Positions 1 through 8,743 of a stretch of DNA of 64,000 nt are shown one piece after another. The notes under the pieces were generated by a model, which was not told where the DNA came from, searched no databases, and saw only the letters and a list, made by a program, of their open reading frames with translations. Positions within the stretch are counted from its first letter, which is position 1, and each line of letters begins with the position of its first letter. The position numbers were made by a program, and so were the translations under genes. The stretch is from Amycolatopsis sp. WQ 127309. GTDB taxonomy: Bacteria > Actinomycetota > Actinomycetes > Mycobacteriales > Pseudonocardiaceae. Location of the stretch: the NCBI RefSeq assembly GCF_023023025.1, contig NZ_CP095481.1:682001-746000 (forward strand), given 5' to 3'.

Positions 1-55
1 ACATCGACGGACACCATGGCCCTCGATGTGGCATTCACGGACTTCAGCGGGCGGG

Positions 56-424
56 TCAGGCGCGGTTGTACTCGCGGACCGCGTCCAGGTAGCCGGAAAT
101 CGCGTCGCGGTTGCGCAGCAGGCACTCCGCGCGACGCGCCATGCGGTCGCGTTCCGCTTCCAGCGTGGCCAGCATCTCCGGGGTCGCGTCCGGGAAGTAG
201 ATCGCCCGGGGTTTGTCCAGGCACGGCAGGACCTGCTTGATGATCCGCGTCGGCAACCCGGCGTCCAGCAGCCCGCGGACCTGGATCACGCGGTCGACCG
301 TCGCCTCGTCGTAGTCGCGGTAGCCGTTCGGGCCGCGGGAGGCGATGATGAGGCCCTGCTCCTCGTAGTACCGCAGCAGCCGCCGGGACGTGCCGGTGCG
401 CTCGGACAGCTCGCCGATCCGCAT
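56..424 (-). CDS. MerR-family transcriptional regulator
   Basis: This is a 122-residue MerR-type regulator. The N-terminus MRIGELSERTGTSRRLLRYYEEQGLI is the classic winged helix-turn-helix, followed by a dimerisation coiled coil (about residues 80-115) and no effector domain, so it is a short MerR protein. The ATG at 424 is chosen because the MerR fold begins exactly there; the reading frame stays open upstream but carries no family sequence. It is divergent from the MFS exporter at 489, and a dyad lies between them, so it most likely controls that exporter and itself. No metal-binding cysteine pattern is visible at the C-terminus, so the ligand is unknown, perhaps a drug. Confidence 0.9.
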   Translation of the reverse strand: MRIGELSERTGTSRRLLRYYEEQGLIIASRGPNGYRDYDEATVDRVIQVRGLLDAGLPTRIIKQVLPCLDKPRAIYFPDATPEMLATLEAERDRMARRAECLLRNRDAISGYLDAVREYNRA

Positions 425-453
425 GTGCGCCACCTCACGTCCGCCGGGCTGGA

Positions 454-485
454 CCTTCACATCCATGTGAGGGTTCGAGCATATC
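454..485 (+). promoter_or_regulatory. MerR-type promoter with dyad operator
   Basis: A near-perfect palindrome (CCTTCACATCCATGTGAGGG, 454-473) lies between the divergent MerR and MFS genes. It overlaps the spacer between a possible -35 (TTCACA, 456-461) and a -10-like hexamer (about 480-486), giving an 18-19 bp spacer. Over-long spacers with the dyad inside them are the hallmark of MerR-activated promoters. The hexamers are weak matches, so the promoter part is inference; the dyad is directly visible. Confidence 0.55.
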
Positions 486-488
486 CCC

Positions 489-1628
489 ATGAGGACTCCC
501 GCTCTGCTCGCCCTGACCACCGCCGCCTTCGTCACGGTGCTCACCGAGGCCCTGCCCGCGGGCGTGCTGCCCGGCATGAGCGCCGGCCTGCGCGTCGGCG
601 AGTCCGCGGCCGGGCAGGCCGTGACGATCTACGCGCTCGGCACCGCCCTCACCGCGATCCCGCTGGCCGCGGCGACGTCGACCTGGCGCCGCAAACGTTT
701 GCTGCTCACCGGGGTGGCCGGGTTCGCCGTCGCCAACACCGTGACGGCGCTGTCCGCGGACTACGCGCTGACGATGGTGGCCCGGTTCGTCGCCGGGGTC
801 GCGGCGGGCGTCGTCTGGGCGCTGCTGGCCGGGTACGCGCGACGGCTGGCGCCCGCCGGTCGGGAGGGCAAGGCCATCGCGATCGTGATGGCCGGCATCC
901 CGCTCGCGCTGTCGCTCGGCATCCCGGCCGGGACGTTCCTGGGCGGCCTGTTCGGCTGGCGCTCGGCGTTCGGCGTGATGTCCGCGATCGCCGTCGTGCT
1001 GCTGGCCTGGATCGCCGTCGGCGTGCCGGACCACCCGGGGCAGGCCCGCGGCGGCCGGCTGCCGGTGCTGCGCACGCTCACCGTGCCGGGCGTCGCGCCC
1101 GTCCTGGTCGTGACGCTCGTGTTCGTGCTGGCGCACACCGTGCTCTACACCTACGTCGCCGCGTTCCTCGGCCACGCCGGGCTGGGCGGTTCGGTGGACG
1201 TCGTCCTGCTGGTGTTCGGCGTCGCGTCGCTGGCGGGCATCGGGATCGTCGGCGCCCGGATCGACCGCGCGCTGCGCCGGCTCACGATCCTCAGCACGAT
1301 CCTGGTCGCCGTGGCCGCCGCGCTCCTGATCGCGGACCGTCCCGCGCTGATCCACGTCGCCGTCGCGCTGTGGGGCCTCGGCTGGGGCGGCGTCCCGACG
1401 CTGCTGCAGACCGCCGCCGGCAACGCGGGCGGCGAGGCGGCGGACAACGCGCAGGCCATGCTCGTCACGTTGTGGAACGCCGCGATGGCCGCGGGCGGGG
1501 TGGCCGGCGGTGTCCTGCTCGACGCCGCCGGCCCGACGGCGTTCCCGTGGACGCTGCTCGTGCTCCTGGTGCCGGTGCTCGCTGTGGTGCTCGGCGCCCG
1601 GCGGCACGGCTTCCCCCAGCCGTCTTGA
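489..1628 (+). CDS. MFS drug-efflux transporter (DHA1-like)
   Basis: This 379-residue inner-membrane protein has about 12 hydrophobic segments and the size of DHA1-type drug:H+ antiporters (CmlR/AraJ-like). It starts with a transmembrane helix (MRTPALLALTTAAFVTVLTEA). The segment WRRKRLLLTGVAGFAVANT corresponds to the motif A region after TM2, and GIPLALSLGIPAGTFLG to motif C in TM5, which is typical of antiporters. It is divergent from the MerR gene at 56-424, with an operator-like dyad in between, so expression is probably induced by a compound sensed by MerR. The substrate cannot be read from sequence. Confidence 0.88.
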   Translation: MRTPALLALTTAAFVTVLTEALPAGVLPGMSAGLRVGESAAGQAVTIYALGTALTAIPLAAATSTWRRKRLLLTGVAGFAVANTVTALSADYALTMVARFVAGVAAGVVWALLAGYARRLAPAGREGKAIAIVMAGIPLALSLGIPAGTFLGGLFGWRSAFGVMSAIAVVLLAWIAVGVPDHPGQARGGRLPVLRTLTVPGVAPVLVVTLVFVLAHTVLYTYVAAFLGHAGLGGSVDVVLLVFGVASLAGIGIVGARIDRALRRLTILSTILVAVAAALLIADRPALIHVAVALWGLGWGGVPTLLQTAAGNAGGEAADNAQAMLVTLWNAAMAAGGVAGGVLLDAAGPTAFPWTLLVLLVPVLAVVLGARRHGFPQPS

Positions 1629-1680
1629 GCGCAGCAGTCTCGGGTGCGGCCGTCTTGAGCGGTCTTGCGTGGACGAAGGA

Positions 1681-1702
1681 CCCGGGCGGGCTCGCGCCCG
1701 GG
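1681..1702. terminator. Hairpin between convergent genes
   Basis: An 8-bp GC stem (CCCGGGCG/CGCCCGGG, loop of 6) lies between the convergent MFS and chitinase genes, flanked by further short complementarity (GGA/TCC). There is no T-tract, as is usual in GC-rich actinobacteria. It could end transcription from both sides. Confidence 0.5.
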
Positions 1703-1713
1703 CCCTCCAGCTT

Positions 1714-2940
<1,227 letters not shown>

Positions 2941-2977
2941 GGGGATTCCTTTCAGGGCCACGGACCGGCTGAGGCTA

Positions 2978-2993
2978 ACAGGTCCAGACCACT
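2978..2993 (-). promoter_or_regulatory. Putative DasR-responsive element (dre)
   Basis: The plus strand reads ACAGGTCCAGACCACT, matching 14 of 16 positions of the Streptomyces dre consensus ACTGGTCTAGACCACT, which is bound by the GntR-family regulator DasR and relieved by glucosamine-6-phosphate. It sits 38 bp upstream of the chitinase start, a normal dre position. A half-site (AGGTCT) follows near 3009. Confidence 0.7.
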
Positions 2994-3079
2994 GCGGACA
3001 GAGCGAAAGGTCTGCCGCAAACAGATTTCCCGGTCGTGTCGCAGCCGGGTCCGGATTCACGGTGTGCGAAGATCCTCGC

Positions 3080-3472
3080 ATGACGGAGTTCGGCTGCGCC
3101 CGCTGTTGCGGCAAAGACGCATTGACCGCGATGGCGTTCTGCACGACCCGGCTCCGGGAAACCCACCGCTTGGTGGAGCAGTCGCACTTCGGCGTTTCCC
3201 TGCGCGAATGTCCGGAATGCGGCCAGGCGTTTGCCTCGATCTTCACCGAGTTCGTCGACTGGACCGGCGGCGCGGACGCCCAGTTCTTCGACATCGTGCC
3301 GTTGACCGGCACCGAGGTGAACTCGTTGGCAGCGCAGGGTTCCGGCGTCGACCTGGTCACCCTGGGCGCGCTCGGCAGCGTGCGCCGGCGGCTCTCGTCG
3401 GCGTGGCCGACCGGTGGCGCGAAGACGATTTCGTGGAAATCGGAGCCGCTTTCGGTGCGCGAAGGCTACTGA
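3080..3472 (+). CDS. Hypothetical protein with zinc-ribbon-like cysteines
   Basis: This 130-residue soluble protein is not recognised. Two cysteine knuckles are visible, CARCCG near the N-terminus and CPECG about 30 residues later (LRECPECGQAFASIF), which resembles a small zinc ribbon. The rest is a mixed alpha/beta stretch ending in a basic tail. ATG 3080 is preferred over the in-frame GTG six codons upstream because the knuckle begins directly after it. It is divergent from the chitinase and its 3' end overlaps the decarboxylase by 7 bp. Its function is unknown; a link with the chitinase is only suggested by position. Confidence 0.65.
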   Translation: MTEFGCARCCGKDALTAMAFCTTRLRETHRLVEQSHFGVSLRECPECGQAFASIFTEFVDWTGGADAQFFDIVPLTGTEVNSLAAQGSGVDLVTLGALGSVRRRLSSAWPTGGAKTISWKSEPLSVREGY

Positions 3473-4842
3473 AGTCCCTGGCCACGTCCGGCCAGCCGCA
3501 GGATCGCCGCCGCCGAACGGTCGACGTCGGCCTCCGTCGTGGACCAGTTCGACACCGAAATCCGCACGTACCGGCGGCCGCGCCAGGTGGTTCCGCCGAG
3601 CCAGCACGTGCCGTCGCGCTGGATCGCCGTGACGAGCGCGTCGGTGCGGGCGTCGTCGCCGAAGGACACCAGGACCTGGTTGAGGACGACGTCGTTGGCG
3701 ATCTCCGCGCCGCCGTCGGCGAGCGCCGCGGCGAAGCGGCGGGCCAGCCGGCAGCAGCGGTCGACGAGCTCGGCCACGCCGTCGCGACCCAGTTCGCGCA
3801 GGGCCGCCCAGACGGCGAACCCGCGGGCGCGCCGCGACGACTCCGGCGTGAGGTCGCCCATGCCGGCCACCTCGCCCGCGCCGACGAGGTAGGCCGCGCG
3901 GTTGGCGAAGGCCGCGGCGTGGGCGTCCGGCCGGGCGCAGAAGACGAACCCCGAGTCGTAGGGCACGTTGAGCCACTTGTGCCCGTCGCAGGCCCAGGAG
4001 TCGGCCAGCTCGACGCCGTCGAGCAGCGCCGCCGTGGCCGGGTTGGCCGCGGCCCACAGGCCGAACGCGCCGTCGACGTGCACCCAGGCGTCACCGGCGG
4101 CTTCGCGGGCGGCGCGCAGGTCGTCGCACGCGCCGGTGTTCACGTTGCCCGCCTGCAGGCAGACGATCGCCGGACCGGTCCCGGCGGCCAGCACCCGCGC
4201 CAGGTCGGCGACGTCGATCGCGCCCTGGGGACCGGCGGCCACCTCCTCGACGGCGGCCGTGCCGAAGCCCAGCAGCCGCAACGCGCGGTCGATCGTCGCG
4301 TGCCGTTCGGCGCTCGCGACCACGCGGACGCGCGGGGCGCCGAAGAGCCCGTCGCGTTCGACGTCCCAGCCCGCTTCGGCGAGCACGTGGTGGCGCGCGG
4401 CGGTGAGCCCGGCGGTGTTCGCCGCCTGCCCGCCGGTGACGAACCCGGCGGTCGCGCCGGCCGGGATGCCGAGCAGCTCCTTGAGCCAGCCGCCGGCGGC
4501 TTCTTCCGCGGCCGCGGCGGCGGGTGAGAGCACGGCGTTGAAGGCGTTCTGGTCCCAGCCCGCGGCGAGGACGTCGGCGGCGGTCGCGGCGGGCAGTCCC
4601 CCGCCGATGACGAACCCGAAGAACCGCGGCCCGGCGGTGGCCATCAGCCCGGGCGCGGCGGCCCGCGCGAGGTGTTCGAGCACGTCGGACGGCGGGCTCG
4701 GGTCCGCCGGCAGCGGCCCGCCGAAGCCCGCGCGCAACGCGGCGAGGTCGGCGGCCGGCGCGACCGGCCGCTCGGCCAGGGAGTCCCGGTGGTCCGCGGC
4801 CAGCGCGGCGGCCCGGGCCAGGAGGTCACGCAGTTCGTCCAC
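3466..4842 (-). CDS. PLP-dependent group II decarboxylase
   Basis: This 458-residue enzyme belongs to the aromatic-L-amino-acid/glutamate decarboxylase family (PLP fold type I). Visible landmarks are GFVTGGQAANTAGL (134-145, phosphate-binding loop), HVDGAFGLW (255-263, Asp257 pairing with the PLP ring nitrogen) and DGHKWLNVPYD (286-296), where Lys289 should form the Schiff base. It is close in length to bacterial tyrosine/tryptophan decarboxylases, but the substrate is not certain. The GTG start at 4842 follows a TAGAGT hexamer by 7 bp, so the transcript is probably leaderless. The convergent end overlaps the zinc-ribbon protein. Confidence 0.85.
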   Translation of the reverse strand: MDELRDLLARAAALAADHRDSLAERPVAPAADLAALRAGFGGPLPADPSPPSDVLEHLARAAAPGLMATAGPRFFGFVIGGGLPAATAADVLAAGWDQNAFNAVLSPAAAAAEEAAGGWLKELLGIPAGATAGFVTGGQAANTAGLTAARHHVLAEAGWDVERDGLFGAPRVRVVASAERHATIDRALRLLGFGTAAVEEVAAGPQGAIDVADLARVLAAGTGPAIVCLQAGNVNTGACDDLRAAREAAGDAWVHVDGAFGLWAAANPATAALLDGVELADSWACDGHKWLNVPYDSGFVFCARPDAHAAAFANRAAYLVGAGEVAGMGDLTPESSRRARGFAVWAALRELGRDGVAELVDRCCRLARRFAAALADGGAEIANDVVLNQVLVSFGDDARTDALVTAIQRDGTCWLGGTTWRGRRYVRISVSNWSTTEADVDRSAAAILRLAGRGQGLQ

Positions 4843-4852
4843 GGCCCCGACT

Positions 4853-5434
4853 CTAGGCGGCCTTCGGGTGCGCGGCCCGCACGTTTTCCCGGGCCAGCTC
4901 GGCGGTCGTCGCGATGCGCCGCTGCCGCGTCTCCGGGCGCTTCGCCTTGGCGATCCACTCCAGGATCAGCCGCTTCGACGACGGCGGGAACGCGGCGAAG
5001 TGCGCGGCCGCGACGGCGTCGAACGCCCGCGCGAGATCCGGCGGGACGACGCCGTCCTGCGCCTCGGCCAGCGCGTCCCAGGTCCCGGTGCGGCGGGCGA
5101 GGTCGACCAGCGCCTGCCCGGACGGCGTCATCAGGCCGGCCGCCGTCAGCCGGGCCACGCGGTCGCGGTTCACGCGGCTCCACGTGCTCTTCGGGTTCCG
5201 CGGCGTGAAGCAGAGGTACGTGCTGTCCGCGTCCCGCCGCAGCGCTTTGCTGTCGATCCAGCCGAAGCACAGCGCCTGCTCCATCGCCTCGTGCACCAGC
5301 ACCCCCGGCGACGCGCTGTGCTTGCGCCGGATCACCAGCCACACCGCTGCCGCCGTGCCGCGCGACGCCAGCCACTCCCGCCACTGCGCGACCGACGTGA
5401 CCTTCAGCACCGCGATGCCGTCCAAAGTCTCCAT
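4853..5434 (-). CDS. YdeI/OmpD-associated family protein
   Basis: This 193-residue cytoplasmic protein belongs to the YdeI/OmpD-associated (bacteriocin-protection-like) family. The N-terminal part (LKVTSVAQWREWLA, AVWLVIRRK, LCFGWIDSKALRRD, YLCFTPRNPKSTWSRVNR) and the C-terminal helical part ending in a basic stretch (KAKRPETRQRRI) are typical. The molecular function of the family is not established. ATG 5434 is preferred because the conserved fold starts there; the open frame upstream is not conserved-looking. It lies 10 bp upstream of the decarboxylase and in the same direction, so some co-transcription is possible. Confidence 0.82.
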   Translation of the reverse strand: METLDGIAVLKVTSVAQWREWLASRGTAAAVWLVIRRKHSASPGVLVHEAMEQALCFGWIDSKALRRDADSTYLCFTPRNPKSTWSRVNRDRVARLTAAGLMTPSGQALVDLARRTGTWDALAEAQDGVVPPDLARAFDAVAAAHFAAFPPSSKRLILEWIAKAKRPETRQRRIATTAELARENVRAAHPKAA

Positions 5435-5519
5435 GCCCACATCATCGGGGGTGAAGTGTTCATCTTCTGAGCACTTTCCGGCGGGAACAACCGCGGCCCT
5501 CCCGGCGTAGCGTCTTGAT

Positions 5520-6053
5520 ATGGAGACTGCGCTGAGCACCGACCGGCTCGTGATCCGGGACTGGACGGTGGACGACGCCGAAGCCGCGTTCGAGATCTAC
5601 GGCGCGGAAGACGTCACGCACTGGCTGACCCCGGCCATGGACCGCGTCAGCGACGTCGGCGCCATGCGCGCCGTGCTGAACGCGTGGCAGGAGGCGCAGC
5701 CCAACCTCTGGCCGCCGCGCGGGCGCTGGGCCGTGGAGCGCAAGGAGGACGGCGCCGTGATCGGCGGCCTCGGCATCCGGCTGCTGCCGCCGTTCGAAGA
5801 GGACCTCGAGCTGAGCTGGCAGCTCAGCCCCGGCGTCTGGGGCCAGGGTTACGCGTCGGAGGCGTCGCAAGCGCTCATCCAGTGGGCGTTCACGCAGGAC
5901 ACCGACGAGCTGTTCGCCGTCGCCCGGCCGAACAACACGCGCGCGATCGCCGTCGCCAAGCGGCTCGGCATGCAGTGGGTCGGCGAGACCGACAAGTACT
6001 ACAACCTGCGGCTGCAGGTGTACCGGATCCGGCACACCGACCTCATCGACTGA
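5520..6053 (+). CDS. GNAT acetyltransferase (RimJ/RimL-like)
   Basis: This 177-residue acetyl-CoA-dependent N-acetyltransferase is of the RimJ/RimL type. It begins with TDRLVIRDWTVDDAEAAFEI, and the acetyl-CoA binding region follows as LSPGVWGQGYASEASQALIQWAF (Q/RxxGxG/A variant WGQGYA). The late NNTRAIAVAKRLGMQWVG segment is the usual beta6-alpha4 element. The substrate is unknown, either ribosomal protein N-termini or a small molecule. TAGCGT ends 6 bp before the ATG, so translation is probably leaderless. The last 11 bp overlap the convergent F420-type gene. Confidence 0.88.
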   Translation: METALSTDRLVIRDWTVDDAEAAFEIYGAEDVTHWLTPAMDRVSDVGAMRAVLNAWQEAQPNLWPPRGRWAVERKEDGAVIGGLGIRLLPPFEEDLELSWQLSPGVWGQGYASEASQALIQWAFTQDTDELFAVARPNNTRAIAVAKRLGMQWVGETDKYYNLRLQVYRIRHTDLID

Positions 6054-6519
6054 CCGGCTCCAGCAGGAAGACGCGGATCTCGCGGTGCTCGGCCCGCACG
6101 GCGTAGCGGTCGTACGCGGGCCAGTACTCCGCGACCGCGTCCCACATCTCCTGGCGCTCTTCCCCGGTGAGCAACCGCGCGGTGACGTCGGCCGTCCGGC
6201 CGCCGATCGCGGCGGTCGCCTTCGGGTTCGCCAGCAGGTTCGCCGACCACGCCGGGTGCGCCTCGCCGCCCCAGTTCGAGCCGATGACGACGTACCCGCC
6301 GCCGCGCTCGACGTACAACAGCGGCACCTGACGCGGCTCACCGCTGCGCCGCCCGATCGTCGTGAGCAGCAGCGTCCGCAGCCCGACCGCGGTGCCGACG
6401 CCGACCCGGCCGCCGCTGATCCGCAGCAGCACCCGGTCGGCCGGCATCAGCGCCCGCCCGACCACCGCGAACGCCTTGCTCTTCCCGAACCCCGCGAACA
6501 CACCCCGCAACCCAGCCAC
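6043..6519 (-). CDS. F420-type nitroreductase/deazaflavin oxidoreductase
   Basis: This 158-residue protein belongs to the deazaflavin (F420)-dependent nitroreductase family (Ddn/DUF385 split beta-barrel). Characteristic segments are LLLTTIGRRSGEPRQVPLLYVERGGGYVVIGSNWGGEAHPAWSANLLANP and the C-terminal YWPAYDRYAVRAEHREIRVFLLEPV. These enzymes use reduced F420 or, in some cases, flavin to reduce quinones and nitroaromatics; the natural substrate here is unknown. It starts with GTG at 6519, 7 bp after TAGGGT, which suggests a leaderless message. Presence of this family supports an F420-producing actinobacterium. Confidence 0.88.
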   Translation of the reverse strand: MAGLRGVFAGFGKSKAFAVVGRALMPADRVLLRISGGRVGVGTAVGLRTLLLTTIGRRSGEPRQVPLLYVERGGGYVVIGSNWGGEAHPAWSANLLANPKATAAIGGRTADVTARLLTGEERQEMWDAVAEYWPAYDRYAVRAEHREIRVFLLEPVSR

Positions 6520-6542
6520 CCCTCGAACCCTAGCGGGCCCGA

Positions 6543-6601
6543 AAAGCCGTGAAGGCCCCCTTCCCGGCCATAAGAGCCGGTAAGGAGGCCTTCACGGCTT
6601 T
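6543..6601. repeat. 59-bp palindromic intergenic repeat, probable terminator
   Basis: Arms of about 26 bp starting AAAGCCGTGAAGG and ending CCTTCACGGCTTT flank a short ATAAGA loop, with two mismatches. It lies just after the beta-helix glycosidase stop (6612) and before the F420-type gene start, so it could terminate the glycosidase message. Almost the same sequence reappears inside the HtrA-like gene at 34764-34883, so it belongs to an interspersed repeat family. Confidence 0.75.
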
Positions 6602-6611
6602 CGGCGGAGCG

Positions 6612-8591
6612 TCACCAGGCCGAGGGGGCGGGCGGCGGGACCACCGGCGGACGGTCGTCGCAGGTGATGGTGTTCGGGAGGAGCCACGGGGCCAGCCAGC
6701 TCGAGTTGCCGCCGAGGTCGGTCAGCGAGAACTCCGAGCCCGTCGGCGGGAAGTTGAACGAGCCGCAGTTGTTGACGCCGACCGCGCCGACGTTGCGGGC
6801 GTCGACGTCGCGGAACGACGCCGACCCGGCCGCGCGGGCGCTCAGCACCGACGTCCCGGCGCCGTCGACACGCAGGTCCGCGAACTTCAGGCCGTTGATC
6901 GAGTACAGGTCCTTCACCGGGAAGTCGCTGACCAGCATGATCGCGTTGTAGGTGTTGTCGAGGAAGTGGTCGCCGGTCACCTGGATGTCGGCGTCGATGT
7001 TCTTCTCCAGGGCGTAGAACCAGATCGCGCCGAGGCCGATCTTCCAGTTCAGCTCGAACGTCCCGGCCCGGACGGTCGTGTTGTCCGTGATCCGCACGTA
7101 CCCGGTGAACGGCTCGGCGCCGAAACGTGAGCCGACCTGGATCGCGCTGCCCTCGCGGATCGGGTCGGCGACCAGGTTGCCCACGACGGTGGTGTCGGTG
7201 CCGCCGTAGAGCGCGATCCCGTTGGCCAGCACCGGTGTCTGGACGGTGTTGTGGCTGAACGTGTTGCGCGCGTTCTCGGTCTTCTCCGACCACATCGCGA
7301 GGCCGTCGTCGCCGGTGTTGCGGACGAAGTTGCCGGACACCACCGAGTCCGTGACGCCGGTGTGGAAGTTCAGGCCGTCGGCGATCTGGTCGGCGATGAC
7401 GTTGTTCGTGATCCGCGTGTTGCTCATCGGGCCGTCGAACCACAGGCCGACCTTGGTGTGGTGCAGGTACAGACCGTCCACAGTGGAGTCGCTGAGCGCG
7501 CCGCCGATGGCGTTGATCTGGTCGGTGTCGACGCGTTCCCGGACGTCGCCGACGATCGCGAAGCCGGAGAGGTGGACGTTGTGGCTGCCGCCGGCCGCCG
7601 AATCCTTGCCGTAGAAGCCGACGCCGGTGTGCACCGAGCCGTCCGGCGCGGGGGTGTCCAGCTTGACCTCGTGCCCCTTGACGATCGTGTACCAGTTGCC
7701 GGCGCCCTCGATCGTGACGTCGTCGACGATGATGTGCCGGTTGACCTGATACGTGCCGGGCGGCAGGTAGACCTTGAGGTGCGTGCGCTTCGCGAAGGCG
7801 ATCGCGCGGTCGATCGCGTCCGCCGAGTCACGCCTGCCGGTCGGGTCGGCGCCGAAGAACAGCACGTTCGCGGCGACGAGGTCGACGCGCGGCGGCGCGA
7901 CGAGCTCGGAGTCGAGCAGGTCGACGACCGTCCACGCGGCGGGCGTCCCGGCCGGGACGGTCAGCCGGACCTTGTCCCCCGCCCGGTAGGTCTTGCCGAG
8001 CAGCAGGCGCTGTTCGTCGTAGAAGTGGTTGGGGCGGAACGGTTTCGTGACAACCGGCGGCGGGGTGGTCGCGGCGGGGACGCACGAGCACTCGGTGATC
8101 CACCAGTCCGGGTGCAGCAGGTCCGCGTCGGGGTCGTTCGTGAACGGGTACTGGTTGTACAGCCACGCGTACTGCGAGGTCAGCGTCATCGCCTGCCGGT
8201 GGCCGCCGTCGACGGTGACGTCCAGCGGCGCGGTGATCCCGCCGCCGCGCGGCGCGTCCGGGATGCTGTAGCGGACGGTGATCGCGTTGGCCGCGGCGGG
8301 CAGCGTGAACTCGACGTGCTGCCCCGCCGTGAGCTTGACGGCGCGCCGGCCGGACGCCTCGGCGGGCAGCGTGTAGGCCGAGCGGTCCGGGCCGATCACG
8401 GTGCCGTCGGTGCGGGCGTTCTCCGCCTCCTGCTCGGCGAAGCCGACGGTGGCGCCGCGCCCGGCGACCAGCGCGGGGTCGAGCGCGGCGCGCGTCACCA
8501 CGGGCCGGGCGGCGGCGGCTGACGCGGGGACGGCCACGGAAAGCAGGGTGAGGACCGCGACCAGCACGGTTCCGAAGGTGCGTCGCGCCAT
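6612..8591 (-). CDS. Secreted beta-helix glycosidase, GH87-like
   Basis: This 659-residue secreted protein has a signal peptide (MARRTFGTVLVAVLTLLSVAVPASA). An N-terminal beta-sandwich follows (about 50-230, FAEQEAENARTDG and VEFTLPAAANAITVRYSIPD, like CBM35/CBM6-type modules). Then comes a right-handed parallel beta-helix (about 240-620) with the pectate-lyase-superfamily start GADPTGRRDSADAIDRAIAFA. The segment FVRNTGDDGLAMWSEK carries an Asp-Asp pair like that of GH87 alpha-1,3-glucanases (mycodextranases), which makes that family the best guess; other beta-helix hydrolases are possible. It is followed by the palindromic repeat/terminator. An alpha-1,3-glucanase would attack fungal wall glucan and complement the chitinase nearby. 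Confidence 0.7.
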   Translation of the reverse strand: MARRTFGTVLVAVLTLLSVAVPASAAAARPVVTRAALDPALVAGRGATVGFAEQEAENARTDGTVIGPDRSAYTLPAEASGRRAVKLTAGQHVEFTLPAAANAITVRYSIPDAPRGGGITAPLDVTVDGGHRQAMTLTSQYAWLYNQYPFTNDPDADLLHPDWWITECSCVPAATTPPPVVTKPFRPNHFYDEQRLLLGKTYRAGDKVRLTVPAGTPAAWTVVDLLDSELVAPPRVDLVAANVLFFGADPTGRRDSADAIDRAIAFAKRTHLKVYLPPGTYQVNRHIIVDDVTIEGAGNWYTIVKGHEVKLDTPAPDGSVHTGVGFYGKDSAAGGSHNVHLSGFAIVGDVRERVDTDQINAIGGALSDSTVDGLYLHHTKVGLWFDGPMSNTRITNNVIADQIADGLNFHTGVTDSVVSGNFVRNTGDDGLAMWSEKTENARNTFSHNTVQTPVLANGIALYGGTDTTVVGNLVADPIREGSAIQVGSRFGAEPFTGYVRITDNTTVRAGTFELNWKIGLGAIWFYALEKNIDADIQVTGDHFLDNTYNAIMLVSDFPVKDLYSINGLKFADLRVDGAGTSVLSARAAGSASFRDVDARNVGAVGVNNCGSFNFPPTGSEFSLTDLGGNSSWLAPWLLPNTITCDDRPPVVPPPAPSAW

Positions 8592-8743
8592 CGCGGACCT
8601 CGTTTCACTCGGGAGTGCGGCGGAAGAGTAGGTCGCACATCGCCCTCACCACAAGGTGTTGCCACGATTTTGCCCGAACTTACTCGGTACTTGCAGGTAT
8701 CGATACAGAAGTTGCGCAATCTGACGTCTGGCAAGGTGGGCCC

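Noticed and set aside
1..55. Plus-strand ORF at 16-240 and a CCTCGATGTGGCATTCACGG element at the left edge
   Set aside because: The ORF is a shadow of the MerR gene. The element resembles an Amycolatopsis intergenic repeat from memory, but only one copy is in the window, so it is not called.
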